Shown here: piece after piece, positions 22,391 through 34,690 of the stretch
How the letters are laid out: each line of letters begins with the position of its first letter
How positions within the stretch are numbered: position 1 is the first letter of the stretch
Assembly: GCF_000801105.2 (NCBI RefSeq)
Contig: NC_079518.1
Span: 23,354,800-23,418,799 of the forward strand
DNA: 64,000 nucleotides
Direction of reading: 5' to 3'
Source of the DNA: Raphanus sativus
Lineage: Eukaryota > Streptophyta > Magnoliopsida > Brassicales > Brassicaceae
Made by a program: the position numbers and the translations under genes
Notes under the pieces: model-generated
What the model saw: only the letters and a program-made list of their open reading frames with translations
What the model was told of the DNA's origin: nothing
Databases searched by the model: none

Positions 22391-22915
22391 GAATCAAGCT
22401 TATTATCAGATCACTTTTAAAACACACATCAAAAGATATATAATTATTCATCATCCCCATAGAACAATTCCTAAGATTCACACCTTTTCCCATTGAAAAC
22501 ACTAACCTGCGATGGTGTTTTGGTAATTGAAATCAAGATGAAGGATTAAAAATGAAACGCCATGGTGTTTCGCTAATCCATTTGGTTTCATCGCCATGGA
22601 TTGAGGTTGGAGGAGATCTAGAGTTTGGTTTGGAAAAAGCGAAAGAGGAACTGTATATAAAGAAGGAGGAGAAGAGGGAGGCGAAACGAAATCATTATGA
22701 ATGTATTGATTGGAAGTAAAGGACTGTATTGATTGATGAGAGTCGTCGTTCGGAGAAGACGAAGAGTAAGAGACTTAACAGCCCAACACAACGCGAAACC
22801 TGTTTACCTCCATCTGTCCAACGTGGCAGATGATCTTATTTTCTATTGGCCGATTAAATTAAGTGATGTGGCTGCTCTCATAGAGCTCCATATCTTCCTT
22901 TTAGTAGTGTAATAG
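22391..22915. other. DNA between the kinase fragment and the duplicated block
   Basis: GA-rich, 5' UTR-like sequence (about 22600-22780) on the minus-strand upstream side of the kinase fragment, then a unique stretch to the block start at 22916. No open frame is recognised. Confidence 0.4.
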
Positions 22916-23938
22916 ATGCCTATCTTTCCGACCAATTTGATTTTTGGAACCATAAATATGCCTATCTTTTTAGAACCAATTATTATAAACCCAAAACTTG
23001 ATACACTGCAACGTTGTGGTGATGGATACGAGGGGTGGATGTCTGATAATTTGATGAAAATGCTAATGAAAAATGCTCACTAGCTAGGAGAAGCTCTAGA
23101 AGGTGCTATCACAGCTTAATTACCCAAAGGAAGAGATTCTTATGTGTAATACTAATAGAAATTATGTGTAATAAAAACTAATGAGAATTGTTACTAAGTT
23201 ATAGTTTTAAACTAATGAGAAATGTTGCTCAGTTATATAAGTATAAACATGTTTAGAGTAATTTGTGCAGATTCTTTCCGACCAATTTTATTTTTGGAAC
23301 CATAAATATGCCTATCTTTTAGAACCAATTATTATAAACCCAAAACTTGATACACTGCAACGTTGTGGTGATGGATACGAGGGGTGGATGTGTGATAATT
23401 TGATGAAAATGCTAATGAAAAATGCTCACTAGCTAGGAGAAGCTCTAGAAGGTGCTATCACAGCTTAATTACCCCAAGGGAAGAGATTCTTATGTGTAAT
23501 ACTATAGAAATTATGTGTAATAAAAACTAATGAGAAATGTTACTAAGTTATAGTTTTAAACTAATGAGAAATGTTGCTCAGTTATATAATATAAACATGT
23601 TTAGAGTAAATTTGTGCAGATTCTTTGTGTTACTACAAAACAGACAATAGTCATTAACAGAAAACGAGATTCAAGGAAAAAAATATAAATTTTACTGGTC
23701 AATAAAGCCAGGACTACAACATACTCGTTCATGAACCCTAGTTCTACCTACTAATTCTATGGTCGAATTCTTTAATAGTTGATATTTTATTCTATGGATT
23801 ATATTTCCTTTTTATAGGTTGTCCATAGTCAATAATTAGATCAGATAGTTGTATATCTGAAATATGAAAATATTTTCCTTTTAGTAGAAGTTTTTTCATT
23901 TTACCCAGAAGCAAGGAAAAAACCCAACTCAGAAGCCA

Positions 23939-24584
23939 TCTATATCTTATTAAAACAGAAACATTATATTGGACCTAACATTTATTTGTAAGTTTTTAAA
24001 TTAAATACACCTTTATAGTTTATAGTTAAACATACATTAAGTCACTAATGTTCATTTCTTTATACTACTATCCATGTTTTCAAACAATATACTTATTTCT
24101 TTATACTACTATCAATGTTTCTAAACATATATTTTTTTATACTACTATCAATGTTTCCAAATAATACAATAATTAATCTTAGTTATTTATATCTATCATT
24201 TTCTCTTTAAAATTTTGTAGAAACGTCATAATTTCATAAATTGCAAAATAGTGAACTTTAAAATTTCGATTATAAGATTACAAATTATGAAACTATTACA
24301 ATTTAAATCCAATTAGATTACATATCGGTCATCCATCAGTTCAATCGGTTAGTCTCGGGTTTTAGTGATTTTTAATATGAATATTTTAAAAACATAAATT
24401 GAATTGTCAGATCTCCGGATTAACCGGTATAATCACAATCGGGTTGAATTTAAAAATACTGATTTAAATGCAAAAATATTTTAAATACACACTCTTTAAA
24501 AATAACCAAAATATTTGTTAAATTATTAGTGAAATTTTTCATCGTAAAATATTCCGCGCTTCAAAAGCGCGGGTCAAAATCTAG
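23939..24584 (+). mobile_element. Non-autonomous Helitron (right copy)
   Basis: Same element as 16911-17556, with the TCTATATCTTATTAAAACAG start and the CGCGC hairpin plus CTAG end. Confidence 0.75.
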
Positions 24585-26150
24585 TAAATTATTAAGGCAG
24601 GAGAAGAAGGTAAGCATCCTGCTCAGAAGCAGACGAAATGAATTCCTCGACTAATTATCCTTTAACCTTTTGGCCAGTATCTTTCGATTTCATGGATGAA
24701 CTTGGAAGATAATTTTTTGATATATCATGGTTTTACAAGTTTTGACCAAGATGTAAATCCTTTTTTAAAGCCTTTATATTAATTTCAAGTTATTTTTAAT
24801 TACAAATCTAGGTATGTTTTGAACAAATTTGGAGATTTTGGAGCAAATAAGAGCTTGAAGAGAATTAGAGTAAAAAAATCAAGTCGATGTCGAACTAAGG
24901 ACTTGGTTGTCCGTCAACATCCTTCACTTACAAAGCAATCAATTTGTTTTAAGATGGTTTCAAAAATTGCAACTTTAGATCAAAACATTTTAGTATTTAC
25001 AAAGAAATTCCAGACGAGTTTTTGTCTTATATAATTTACTAGGTTGTAATCCGCGCGCGCGGAGTGATTGACTAAAAATTATTTTAAATTTATAGATGTT
25101 AGAAAATTAAAAGTTATAGTCATAAATATTATATCTAATAAGATGGTGAGAAATTGACCATGTTTATATAATGTAATCTTTTCAGTTTTATTTGTAATTG
25201 GTTTATGTGTAATTGAAATATATTTGAAGAAAACAAATTTATTAGAGTAAGCAAAGACTTATATAAATTTATTATGAATTTAAGCTAAAACAAAATGATG
25301 GAAAGTAATATATACCCTAATATATACCGTCGGTACTATATGTTCATTTCTTAATTCAGTTTATATACCGTCGGTTTCCTGTTTATCCAGTTATATACCA
25401 AAAACTATAAATATATTTATCTTTTATAACATTTTGTGAATTTTACTTTATATGCTTAGATATTGACTTTAATGTAATAAGACGATATTTCGGTTTCTAA
25501 ATAGGCTATTTTGTATTTTTTTATTTATTTAAATAGTTAGTAAACATATTAAATTAATAATAGTAATATTTTATAGAATAAAAATAAGAAATATATATTA
25601 TTTATACATAATACTATTAAATAAATAATTTTAGCACAAATATTTATCAACAAAAAGGTAGTAATTTTTCTTATTTGATAGAAAATTAAAAAAAAAATTA
25701 AGTTAACATAAAATATTAAACTAGTAAATACAACATTTTAAGTATGAGGATCATATCAATAAAATATATTATTAATTATATTATATAATTTACTTATAAT
25801 GTTGTATTTAGTAGTTTAACAATAAAATATATAATTTTCATCGTATTAATTATATTATATAATTTACTTATAATGTTGTATTTAGGAAATGACATTAAAT
25901 ATTTAAATCTATCATTTAAATAAAGAAAAGACAAAATTCTCTAATATCTTTGTTACCAAACAAAATTTAATTTTTTAAAGACTTTTAACCCTATTACCAA
26001 ACAAAACACTATTTTAATGTAGTTTTTATACCAAAACAAATTTTAGGGTTTATATGTTGATAATATGGGATTCAACTTTACATTTTTGACAAATATATAC
26101 CGTCGGTACTATATGCTTAAGTAATAGGGTTAAAAGTCTTTAAAAAAAAT
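24585..26150. other. AT-rich mosaic with a minus-strand Helitron end at 25039-25042
   Basis: Parallel to 17557-19180. It contains a Helitron 3' terminus (CTAG then CCGCGCGCGCGG), the inverse of 14800-15600, and joins marked by TATATACCGTCGGT near 25320, 25362 and 26093. The short frame 24819-25034 is open here but has no recognised family. Confidence 0.45.
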
Positions 26151-26220
26151 AAATTTTGTTTGGTAACAAAGATAGTAGAGAATTTAAAAAATCGTGTTGA
26201 TGAGTTGATTTAAATCGTAA

Positions 26221-26584
26221 GGCCATCTCCAATGGGACTGCAAAACACTATTTTAATGTAGTTTTTATACCAAAATCATCTCTAAAAGGACTGCAAAAAT
26301 TACACTATTTTAGTGCAACACTATAATTTCACACTAAATTTGGTGTGACACTATTCATCACATTAAAACACTATTCACTCCACTAAAATACAATTCAGTT
26401 ATTTTATTAATAAAATTTACAAATAAATAAATGAGAAATAAAAAGATAAATACATATAATATTATAAAATAATTTTTAGTGTGAAGTTTGGTGTTGTGGT
26501 TGGAGAAGAACTCTTTTTAGTGCTAAAATTACACTAAAATAGTGTGGTTTTGACACAAAATAGTGTTATGAGTTGGAGATGCTC
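26221..26584. mobile_element. Harbinger-like MITE (right copy), 364 bp
   Basis: The TIRs start GGCCATCTCCAA on the left and GAGCATCTCCAA on the reverse strand at the right, with TAA target duplications at 26218-26220 and 26585-26587. Equal in length to the inverted copy at 10027-10390. Confidence 0.6.
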
Positions 26585-27360
26585 TAAGTAATGTCTTTTC
26601 ACGTTCTAAATTGCCATGCTTAAAGAGAAACAAAAAAATAGTTTGCCATGCTTAACGTATAATTAATTTACTAGGATACTACCGCGTTAAAACGTGGAAT
26701 ATTTTTTAATTTTCAAAATCAACAAGAAATTATTGCAAATTTTAGGGTTTATATGTTGATAATATGGGATTCAACTTTACATTTTGACAAATATATACCG
26801 TCGGTACATTTTTAGTTGCCAATCCCTAACTTTTAGCTTTCAATTTCAAAATGATGGAAAGTAATATAATTAAGAAATGAACATATAGAAAACAATATTA
26901 ACTTTCAAAATTAAGCTGATCGAAAATAACCAAATTGATGGGTTTTGACGTGTTGATTCCTTAATTGTAGAGTCTTGGTACTTAAGTTAAGAGATTAAAT
27001 GCAATTTGTAGTTTCTATTGTTCAATCAGTCAAGTGATCAGATTCAGTATGCGTCATAAACCATGATCAATGCTTCTATCAAATCAATTAGGGTTATATG
27101 ATTAATATTCATATACAAATTGCATCATATAAATCCAAAACACAAATATAACATATCAAAAAGTGAGGAACATAAACAATATGCACATAGATAAATATAA
27201 ATAATATGTACACTGATATATTAAGGAATTATATGATAAAACAAAGACAGAAATGCAAGAAGTGGTACAAAACATGGATGTTCAAATACAAAAGTTAGAC
27301 CAAAGCAAGTGCAAATTCTGCTTAGTCATTTGAGGAGTTCTTGTTTGTTTGGCATTGCTG

Positions 27361-28050
27361 GAGAAGTAAGAATCATTCCAATTGTTCATAAGAGATTGTT
27401 GGCGTATTAGAGTGGCAGAAAGGTTTAGAGATTGAAGCTGGATCGTTCAAGGCATATAGACTTGCCATGCTTTCATCTCAATGGAGCTACACGATGGTTA
27501 ATAAGTACATAAGGATGGTGGTTTCTTTTCATGGAAGCTTGAGGTAAGTTTGTTTTGGTTGATGGGAGTATTGATAGACATCGTCTATCTTACTATTTAC
27601 TTGGCACATGCAGAAGCTAACATAGACAGTAAATAGAGTAAATGAAAGACTCTAAGCATTGGAGAATGTTTGTCATTGAATTTTTTAGAACGAAGAAGAC
27701 GATGTATAAATAGGAAGCTGGATTGAAGAAGAAGGGGATGCTTTGATGTTGTTGTAGATTAACGCCATGAATCATCTTAACCCGATCGCCATAAGATCGG
27801 CGACCAAGGTGAAGCTCACCATGAAAGTCTAGCCAGAGTCAAGCTCAAAGCTGTTCGTTTATCATCTTTGTGATCACTTTTTCTGTTCAATAAAGGAGTA
27901 AGGAATTTGTAAACTCTATCAATTTGCTCTACTTTTTTAACACATTGTAATGTGTCAACTTTACCTTGCTTATGTACTCTTGTTTTCGAGTTAATAAAAC
28001 TCAGATGTTGATAATAAAAGAAAAAATTACTCCTAGAGACACTTTATGTC
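27361..28050. other. Unassigned, possibly transcribed DNA
   Basis: Less AT-rich than its surroundings, with fragments such as GATCGGCGACCAAGGTGAAG near 27797 and an AATAAA near 27995. No long frame and no recognisable protein. It could be a 3' UTR or part of an LTR, but no second LTR is seen. Confidence 0.3.
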
Positions 28051-28059
28051 TTTATATTA

Positions 28060-28960
28060 ACATTATTAGACACTTTGTGCTTGGCACACACTTTCTCATT
28101 GGCTAAAGACCAAAATACCCTAGTGACATAATTTATTCTTGTTACACTCTCTCCAACCCTTTCTCTCCCTTGTTCACCTCTCTCCCCTTCACTTTTGATA
28201 CCTTCTCTCCAATTCAATCTCATTAAATTAAGAAAACAAAACCCAAAAAATAGAAATTTTCCAAATATTGTCTCAATTCATAAACTCTGACCTTTCATTG
28301 AATCCCTAATTTTTTTTCAAATTTAATCCCTAATTTTTTTTTCAAATAGAGACCTTTATCGAGCTGAAGACGGATTTAATGGCATCATTGAAGGTTGGTT
28401 GTTCTTCTGTCGCCTCCAAATCCATCTTTCTTGGCTTTCACAAGCTTAACCGGCGGCGACAATATAATCGCCATGAAGAAGGCGACTTCACACTGAAGCC
28501 GAGAGCGGCAAGCTTTCTAGACTTGAACGGAGGAGATTTGGAGAATTCAGTGAAGTTATAGAGGAGACGTGAGTTCCGACGAACCAGTTCCGGTGACTAA
28601 AGCAATTAATCCGTTAAAGAGGTTCGAACTGAGATCGAGGCTGAGACGGTGAGCTTTTGAAGCTTGAGGGAGATATGGGGATTGTGGTGGAGACGCAATA
28701 CCGCAGTGGAGATTATTGTGGATATGGGGGAAGCTGTGGTGGAAGACATGAGTGTGGATACAGTGGTTGTGGATATGGCAAGATGGAAGACATGAGGGTG
28801 GGAGATACGGAGGTGAAAGCCGTGGATATCACAGTAGAGATTGTGGTGGTTATTGATGAGGGGGTAGTGGATACAGATGTGGATTGGTTTATTGAATGTT
28901 GGATTTGATAATAATTGTTTTTGTTTATGGCAGTATGGCCTGTTCTTCAAAGTCGATTTG
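28060..28960 (+). pseudogene. Gene-fragment mosaic with a small ORF and a glycine-rich stretch
   Basis: From 28379 a 60-codon frame starts MASLKVGCSSVASKS and stops at 28561. At 28657-28908 a second frame contains GDYCGYGGSCGGRHECGYSG, resembling glycine-rich proteins but soon losing that composition. The upstream 28140-28230 is CTCTCC-rich like a plant 5' leader. I do not recognise either product. The arrangement of short gene-like pieces next to the DUF1068 fragment suggests a transposon-captured mosaic. Confidence 0.35.
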
Positions 28961-29249
28961 AAGATCCCATCCCACCATGTCGCAGGTCCGCCTCAGAGTC
29001 TCCGTCAGCCACGACCACCACGAAGAGCCATCTTTATCTTTCTCATGTCTTCTGAGTCTAGACTTCTATGAGTTTTATGGGAAATTGAAGCTTAGGTAGC
29101 CATTAATTATCCCATCTGAAGCCTGATTTTGTCACTTTGTCAGTGTTTCTTTGATAGTTATATGTGTTCAAACACGTTACCATTCTGTTTATGTATCTAG
29201 TCATATAGTTATTATGGCTCTTGTATTCTCCTGTGAAGATGTTCCTTGT

Positions 29250-29460
29250 CTGATTTGTGATTTGGACAAATTGTGGAGGTGATGTTCAAGAGATCAAACA
29301 GGAAATTGAGAAGCAGTTTGTGGACCTTTTAACAGAGGAGCTGAAGCTGCAAGACGCAGTTGCAGATGAGCATAGCCATCACATGAATGTTACCCTTGCA
29401 GAAGCTAAAACAGTTGCATCTCAGTACCAAAAGAAAAGCTGAGAAATGCTGAGGTCATTG
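29250..29460 (+). pseudogene. DUF1068-family exon fragment
   Basis: The translation from about 29266 reads NCGGDVQEIKQEIEKQFVDL, then LTEELKLQDAVADEH and MNVTLAEAKTVASQYQK, matching the conserved core of plant DUF1068 proteins (Arabidopsis NKS1 relatives). A one-base insertion after YQK shifts the expected EAEKC into another frame, and the rest of the domain is replaced by unrelated repeats. The membrane-anchor first exon is absent, so this is a fragment. Confidence 0.7.
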
Positions 29461-29660
29461 TGGATGAGTTTGGTGTTCCTGGAAGAACAAACCCGAGGTC
29501 ATTGTGGGCATTGTGGATGAGTTTGGTGTTCCAAAAGATGTGGATGAGTACTAAAAGAAAGCTGAGAAATGCTAAAACAGTTTCATCTTCAGAGCATTGT
29601 GGATGAGTTTGGTGTTCCTGGAAGAACAGAGTTCCGACCAGCTGGGGTGTTTGCAAATGG
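29440..29660 (+). repeat. Scrambled direct repeats beside the DUF1068 fragment
   Basis: CATTGTGGATGAGTTTGGTG occurs three times (about 29457, 29508, 29598) and AAGCTGAGAAATGCT twice (29438, 29559). The last unit opens into a frame VDEFGVPGRTEFRPAGVFAN, probably a piece of another gene that I cannot name. Confidence 0.55.
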
Positions 29661-30300
29661 AATTTTGGTTTGTTTTTTTGTCTTCTGTTTACCGTACTTA
29701 TAAAGCTGTTAGCAAGTTCTTGGAGATTTGGTGCTGGTAAGAAACCTTATTGTACATTTAAACTGTGAATCTTGCTAAGCATTATTCATTATCATAGCTA
29801 ACTTATGAGAATCTATATCCTTGTGATTACAGAATGGGTACACGGGTTTATAGTAGATTAATTTGTGTCCATAATTTTTGTAAATATCTATTGTCTCCAT
29901 GTCCACATTTTTTGTATATATATATATATGCGTGGATGTTAAAAGAAGAGAATTGAATACACCTACTTTCATTTGGTCTTGCATTCCATAACTCTCAATA
30001 TATGTAATTAGTGTGGATCTAACTTGGTCTAAGTATGTATGTTAATGTTTTAGTGTCCATGTCCACACTTTGATATCTATGTCCACGTATAGTTTAAATT
30101 CTATTATCCACAAATAATATCACATCCATCAAAATTCGCCTTTAGGCCTCATTCATTGGTTTTCAATAAATTTAGTTATCCTAGTTTGATGCATCTACAA
30201 TTTTTTTTTCCAAGATTTAGTGTCCATAACCACAATTAATCTATTGCTCTATCATTCACATTTTGGTATCCATGTCCACATTTTTCATGTATAATATATA
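29661..30300. other. AT-rich DNA with degenerate TGTCCATGTCCACA words
   Basis: Variants of GTCCATGTCCACA recur near 29895, 30055, 30080, 30220 and 30268. An (AT)n run lies near 29917-29930. No gene is seen. Confidence 0.4.
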
Positions 30301-30847
30301 CTAGATCTTGACCCGCCCGACTGGGCGGATGTTTACTTTAACTTATAAAAACATTATTAATTTATACCAAATTGGAAATTAGTGGATTTTATAAAGTATA
30401 TCCACGTTCTTTGTTATTGTATTTAATGTACTTGTAATACGAAAAAAATACTAATGTTAGTATATATACTTTTTGCGTTGTTTATTTGATATTGTAACCA
30501 TATAATTTTAAATTAATAATGACATATCTATCGTATTAATGGACAACAAATCTTGTTCGAGAGAAATATATTTTTACCTTTGTATTATATAAAAACTATA
30601 AACACCAATAATTATAATAAAACAACCAATAATTACAATGACCCAACAAATAATCTAATTATCAAAATGAATAATAATAGCAAATTAAATAATATTGCAC
30701 AATTCTATAGTAACAATTTAAAGAAAAATATAAGACCAACCTACTATATATGTTATCTTTGTGTCCAAACAACATTTTAATTTTTTTAACTCTACAATTC
30801 ATGTTGCCAAACAAAATTAAAAGGTACTTCTATTTTAATAAGATAGA
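30301..30847 (-). mobile_element. Non-autonomous Helitron, 547 bp
   Basis: On the minus strand it starts TCTATCTTATTAAAATAG and ends with the CCGCCCAGTCGGGCGGG hairpin, then TCAAGATCTAG. Flanked by A and T without target duplication. No coding sequence. Confidence 0.7.
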
Positions 30848-31247
30848 TATAATATATATATATATATATATATGAAAATAGATGTTAAAAGATAGAGAAT
30901 TCGATATCTAATCTAATGTGACAACTATTTTGATTTTTTATATTTTAGAATTTGAGATAAAAATAAATAAAACTATAAAGTGGGATAAAAAAATAAAAAA
31001 CATAGAATAACCAAAAAACCAACTACATATAAAGGAAGTTACGATTTATATATCCGAAACACAAGTACGTACATCTCCAATTTCTTCTCATCAAGGATGT
31101 TTCTGTCCAAAACATTCATCTTTCTTTGTGAAAGTGTTCCTCCAGCGGATTGTGTCTCATAGTGTCAAAAAAAAAAAGTGTCCTAAACCATAATCAACTC
31201 ATAATAAAAAAAAGAAAGTAGTCCATTTAAATTAGTTTAGCCTGTTT
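30848..31247. other. AT-rich intergenic DNA
   Basis: An (AT)n microsatellite at about 30849-30872, then A-rich sequence up to the LINE target duplication. No gene recognised. Confidence 0.4.
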
Positions 31248-31261
31248 AGAGAATGTTTTAG
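31248..31261. repeat. LINE target-site duplication, left
   Basis: AGAGAATGTTTTAG is repeated exactly at 34716-34729, directly after the poly(A) tail of the LINE. Confidence 0.85.
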
Positions 31262-34200
31262 ATTTCAGATTTGACAAAAGGTGGATAGGAAAACCAGGCT
31301 TTAAAGAAGCAGTAACCTCGGGGTGGGGACAGTTTGATGTAATTCCAGTTCGGAATTTTCATCAAAAAGTTACCTCATGTCGAAATAAAATCAGTTCTTG
31401 GAGAAAGAATAATCCTACAAACTCTGCCGTCTTGATTGAAGAATTAAAAAATAAAATAGATCTTGCCGAAGATGATGAAAACTCTACAACAGAAGAATTG
31501 GAGGATCTAAGAAGACAGCTTATTATGGCCTTTAGAGAAGAGAACTCTTTTTGGGAACAAAAGAGTAGGGACCAATGGCACAAATATGGGGATAGAAACA
31601 CAAAATTCCACCATGGCATCACCAAGCAAAGGAGAGCCCAAAATCGGATCATCAGTATAAAAGACAAACATGGGAATCTAGTAGAGAGAGAGATCGAGGT
31701 GGAGAACGTGGCTGTTCAATACTTTCGAGATCTTTTCTCTACTTCCTCACCATCAGAGATAGATAATTCCCTGCGGTTCATTTCAGTGAAGGTGACCCAG
31801 GCTGACAATGGTTTACTCTTAGAGAAACCGTCAGAACAAGAAATTAGAAAAGCCCTTTTTGATATAAACCCGGATAAAGCACCCGGACCGGATGGCATGA
31901 CGAGTAGATTGTTCCAGAGATTCTGGCGGGAGATGCGTCAAGATATAGTTAAACTTGTACAAGACTTTTTCGAGACTGGCCTATTCGATCCTGCTTTGAA
32001 TCAAACGAATATCTGCCTCATTCCAAAAAAGAAGAAACCTCGGGATATGTCTGAATTCCGACCCATTAGCCTCTGTAATGTTAGCTACAAGATTATATCT
32101 AAGCTAATTTGCAAGAGACTGAAGAGGGTTATTCCGCGTTTGATCTCAGAGACACAATCTGCCTTTGTAGCCAAACGCTTGATCACGGATAACATCCTAA
32201 TAGCACAAGAAAATTTTCATGCCTTGAGGACAAACCAGAGATGTAGACAAGACTTTATGGCTATCAAAACAGACATGAGCAAAGCCTACGATAGAGTGGA
32301 ATGGAATTTCATATCAGCTTTGATGGAGAAGATGGGCTTTGATAAAAGACTAGTTGACCTCATTATGTGTTGTGTCACGTCGGTCTCATATCAAGTCTTA
32401 GTCAACGGGCAACCGAGGGGAAAAATCCTACCAAAGAGAGGCTTGAGACAAGGAGATCCTCTCTCCCCTTTTTTGTTTATCTTGTGCACCGAATCACTGA
32501 TCTCACTCCTAAATGGAGCAGAAATGGAGAAGAAGATTATTGGGCTTCGGGTTGCAAGAGCGAGCCCAAGGGTCTCCCATCTCCTTTTTGCAGATGATAG
32601 TCTTTTCTTTTGCAAGGCAGAATTAAGCCAATGCAAAGAGATCATGGACATTCTCGACATATATGGAAAAGCCTCAGGCCAAAGATTAAACACGTCAAAA
32701 TCTTCCATGTTCTTTGGAAACCGAGTGGAGTCTTCTCGGAAAAAAGATATAAAAGAAGCGTTAGGGTTCTCTTCTGAAGGAGGCATGGGGATGTACCTTG
32801 GATTACCTGAACAAATTGGTGGTTCGAAGATGAAAGTGTTCTCTTTTGTACAAGATCGGCTCATTGGACGAACAAATAATTGGTCATCGAGACTTCTCTC
32901 GAAAGGAGGAAAAGAAGTCCAGATTAAATCGGTGGCTCAAGCAGTCCCGACTTATGTTATGTCATGCTACTTACTTCCACAGGGTATTACTGATAAGCTC
33001 AGGAGCACGACTTCAAACTTTTGGTGGAGCTCAAAACAAAACAGCAGAGGTTTACATTGGATAGCATGGAACGAAGTCTGTACTCCTAAAGATTTGGGAG
33101 GACTAGGTTTTCGAGATTTCCACGATTTCAACATAGCGCTTCTTGCAAAACAACTGTGGAGATTAATTCATTACCCAAACTCTTTACTGGCACGAGTTCT
33201 AAAAGGAAGGTATTATCATCACACCTCTCCTTTAGAAGATCGACGGACATACTCACCATCATATGGATGGCGTAGTATCATGGCAGCAAAACCTCTACTC
33301 CTCTCGGGTTTACGGAAGACAATTGGATCGGGCAACGATACGAGAGTATGGAGTGAGCCTTGGGTTCCAGATTCAAGGGCGCGACCACCGAGACCTGCCG
33401 AACATATTGTCTACAGGCTCCCCCAGCTCCTGGTTCAGTCCTTTATTAAGGATGATACCAAGGAGTGGGATATACCACTTTTGAGAGAATTCTTTCATCC
33501 TGATGATATACCTTTGATACTTGGGGTAAAACCCTCTCGCTCCCTATTACCAGATGGTTATGCTTGGAACCATACTAAGTCAGGAGTATATTCAGTTAAG
33601 ACCGGTTATGATCTACTTCAATCAATGAAACGGAGTCTTACACAGGATGTGGTTAGTGAACCGAGCTTCACGTGTCTTCTAAGCCATGTTTGGAAGATAA
33701 AAGCTCCAAGCAAGATGAAGCATTTCCTGTGGCAAGCTCTCTCGGGTTGTGTGGCAACAGCAGAGAGGCTCACTTATAGACACCTGGGTACCGATAGGAG
33801 TTGTCCTAGATGTGCTGCCCCAGTGGAGTCGATTAATCATCTTCTTTTTGAGTGCCCCCCAGCCCTGCAGGTTTGGGCTTTATCGGACTATCTGTCCCTT
33901 CCGGGTTACTTCCCGAGTATATCTATATACCAAAACATGAACTTTCTGTTTTGGAAGACAAAAGAGGTGGCTCCCTTGAGACCACAACTCGATACCTTCC
34001 CATGGATCTGTTGGTACATCTGGAAGGCGAGGAACGACAAACTCTTCAATGGGAAAGTCGTATCCCCGATGGATACTCTTCAACATGCGACACTCGAGGC
34101 CGAATGTTGGAGGACGGCTAACGAAAAGGAGGATGAAGAGGGGGAACATGACGGTACCCATTCTTCAGAAGTGGAGACAGTGCCCCCTTGGATACCCCGA

Positions 34201-34690
34201 ATCCCTACCTGCCGAATTGATGCTTCATGGATTGATAATGGCAGTGTTAGTGGCTTAGGGTGGAATTTCAAGGACCAAATGGGCTCTGTATCCTTTGGAC
34301 AGAGGGCTTGTAGCAGGAGCCTCTCAGCACTTCACGCTGAGATGGAAGGTTTACTCTGGGCAGCTTCATGTATGAAGAACATGAGGATCACCACGATAAG
34401 CTTCGAGACGGACTGCACAGATCTGGTGGACATGATTACGAATCCTGAGGAGTGGCCAGCATTCGCGACAGAGATCGGGATTTTCCAGGGCCTCCATGAA
34501 GATTTTGAGGATGTGAGACTATCTCATATTCCTCGAAACATGAATGGACGGGCCGATGCTCTAGCTAAAGAAGCAAGAAAGAGAGGATACATTTTTTCCC
34601 ATATAGATCAGACCCGGTCAGATGGAGAGACTCCACGGAGACTCGGCTCGTCGGACCACCACTTGATCTAGATAAGATGGGCAGCTGACA

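Larger units (their letters stand above)
22916..27360. repeat. 4.45-kb block, right copy
   Basis: Matches 15885-20330 over its full length and continues without interruption into 27361 onward, so it is the copy anchored to unique sequence on the right. It contains the same 350-bp tandem repeat (22922-23620), Helitron, MITE and mosaic. Confidence 0.85.

Noticed and set aside
28379..28561. 60-codon ORF as a confirmed small protein gene
   Set aside because: It has a plausible ATG but no recognised family, no supporting splice sites and lies in a fragment mosaic, so it is kept only as part of that block.
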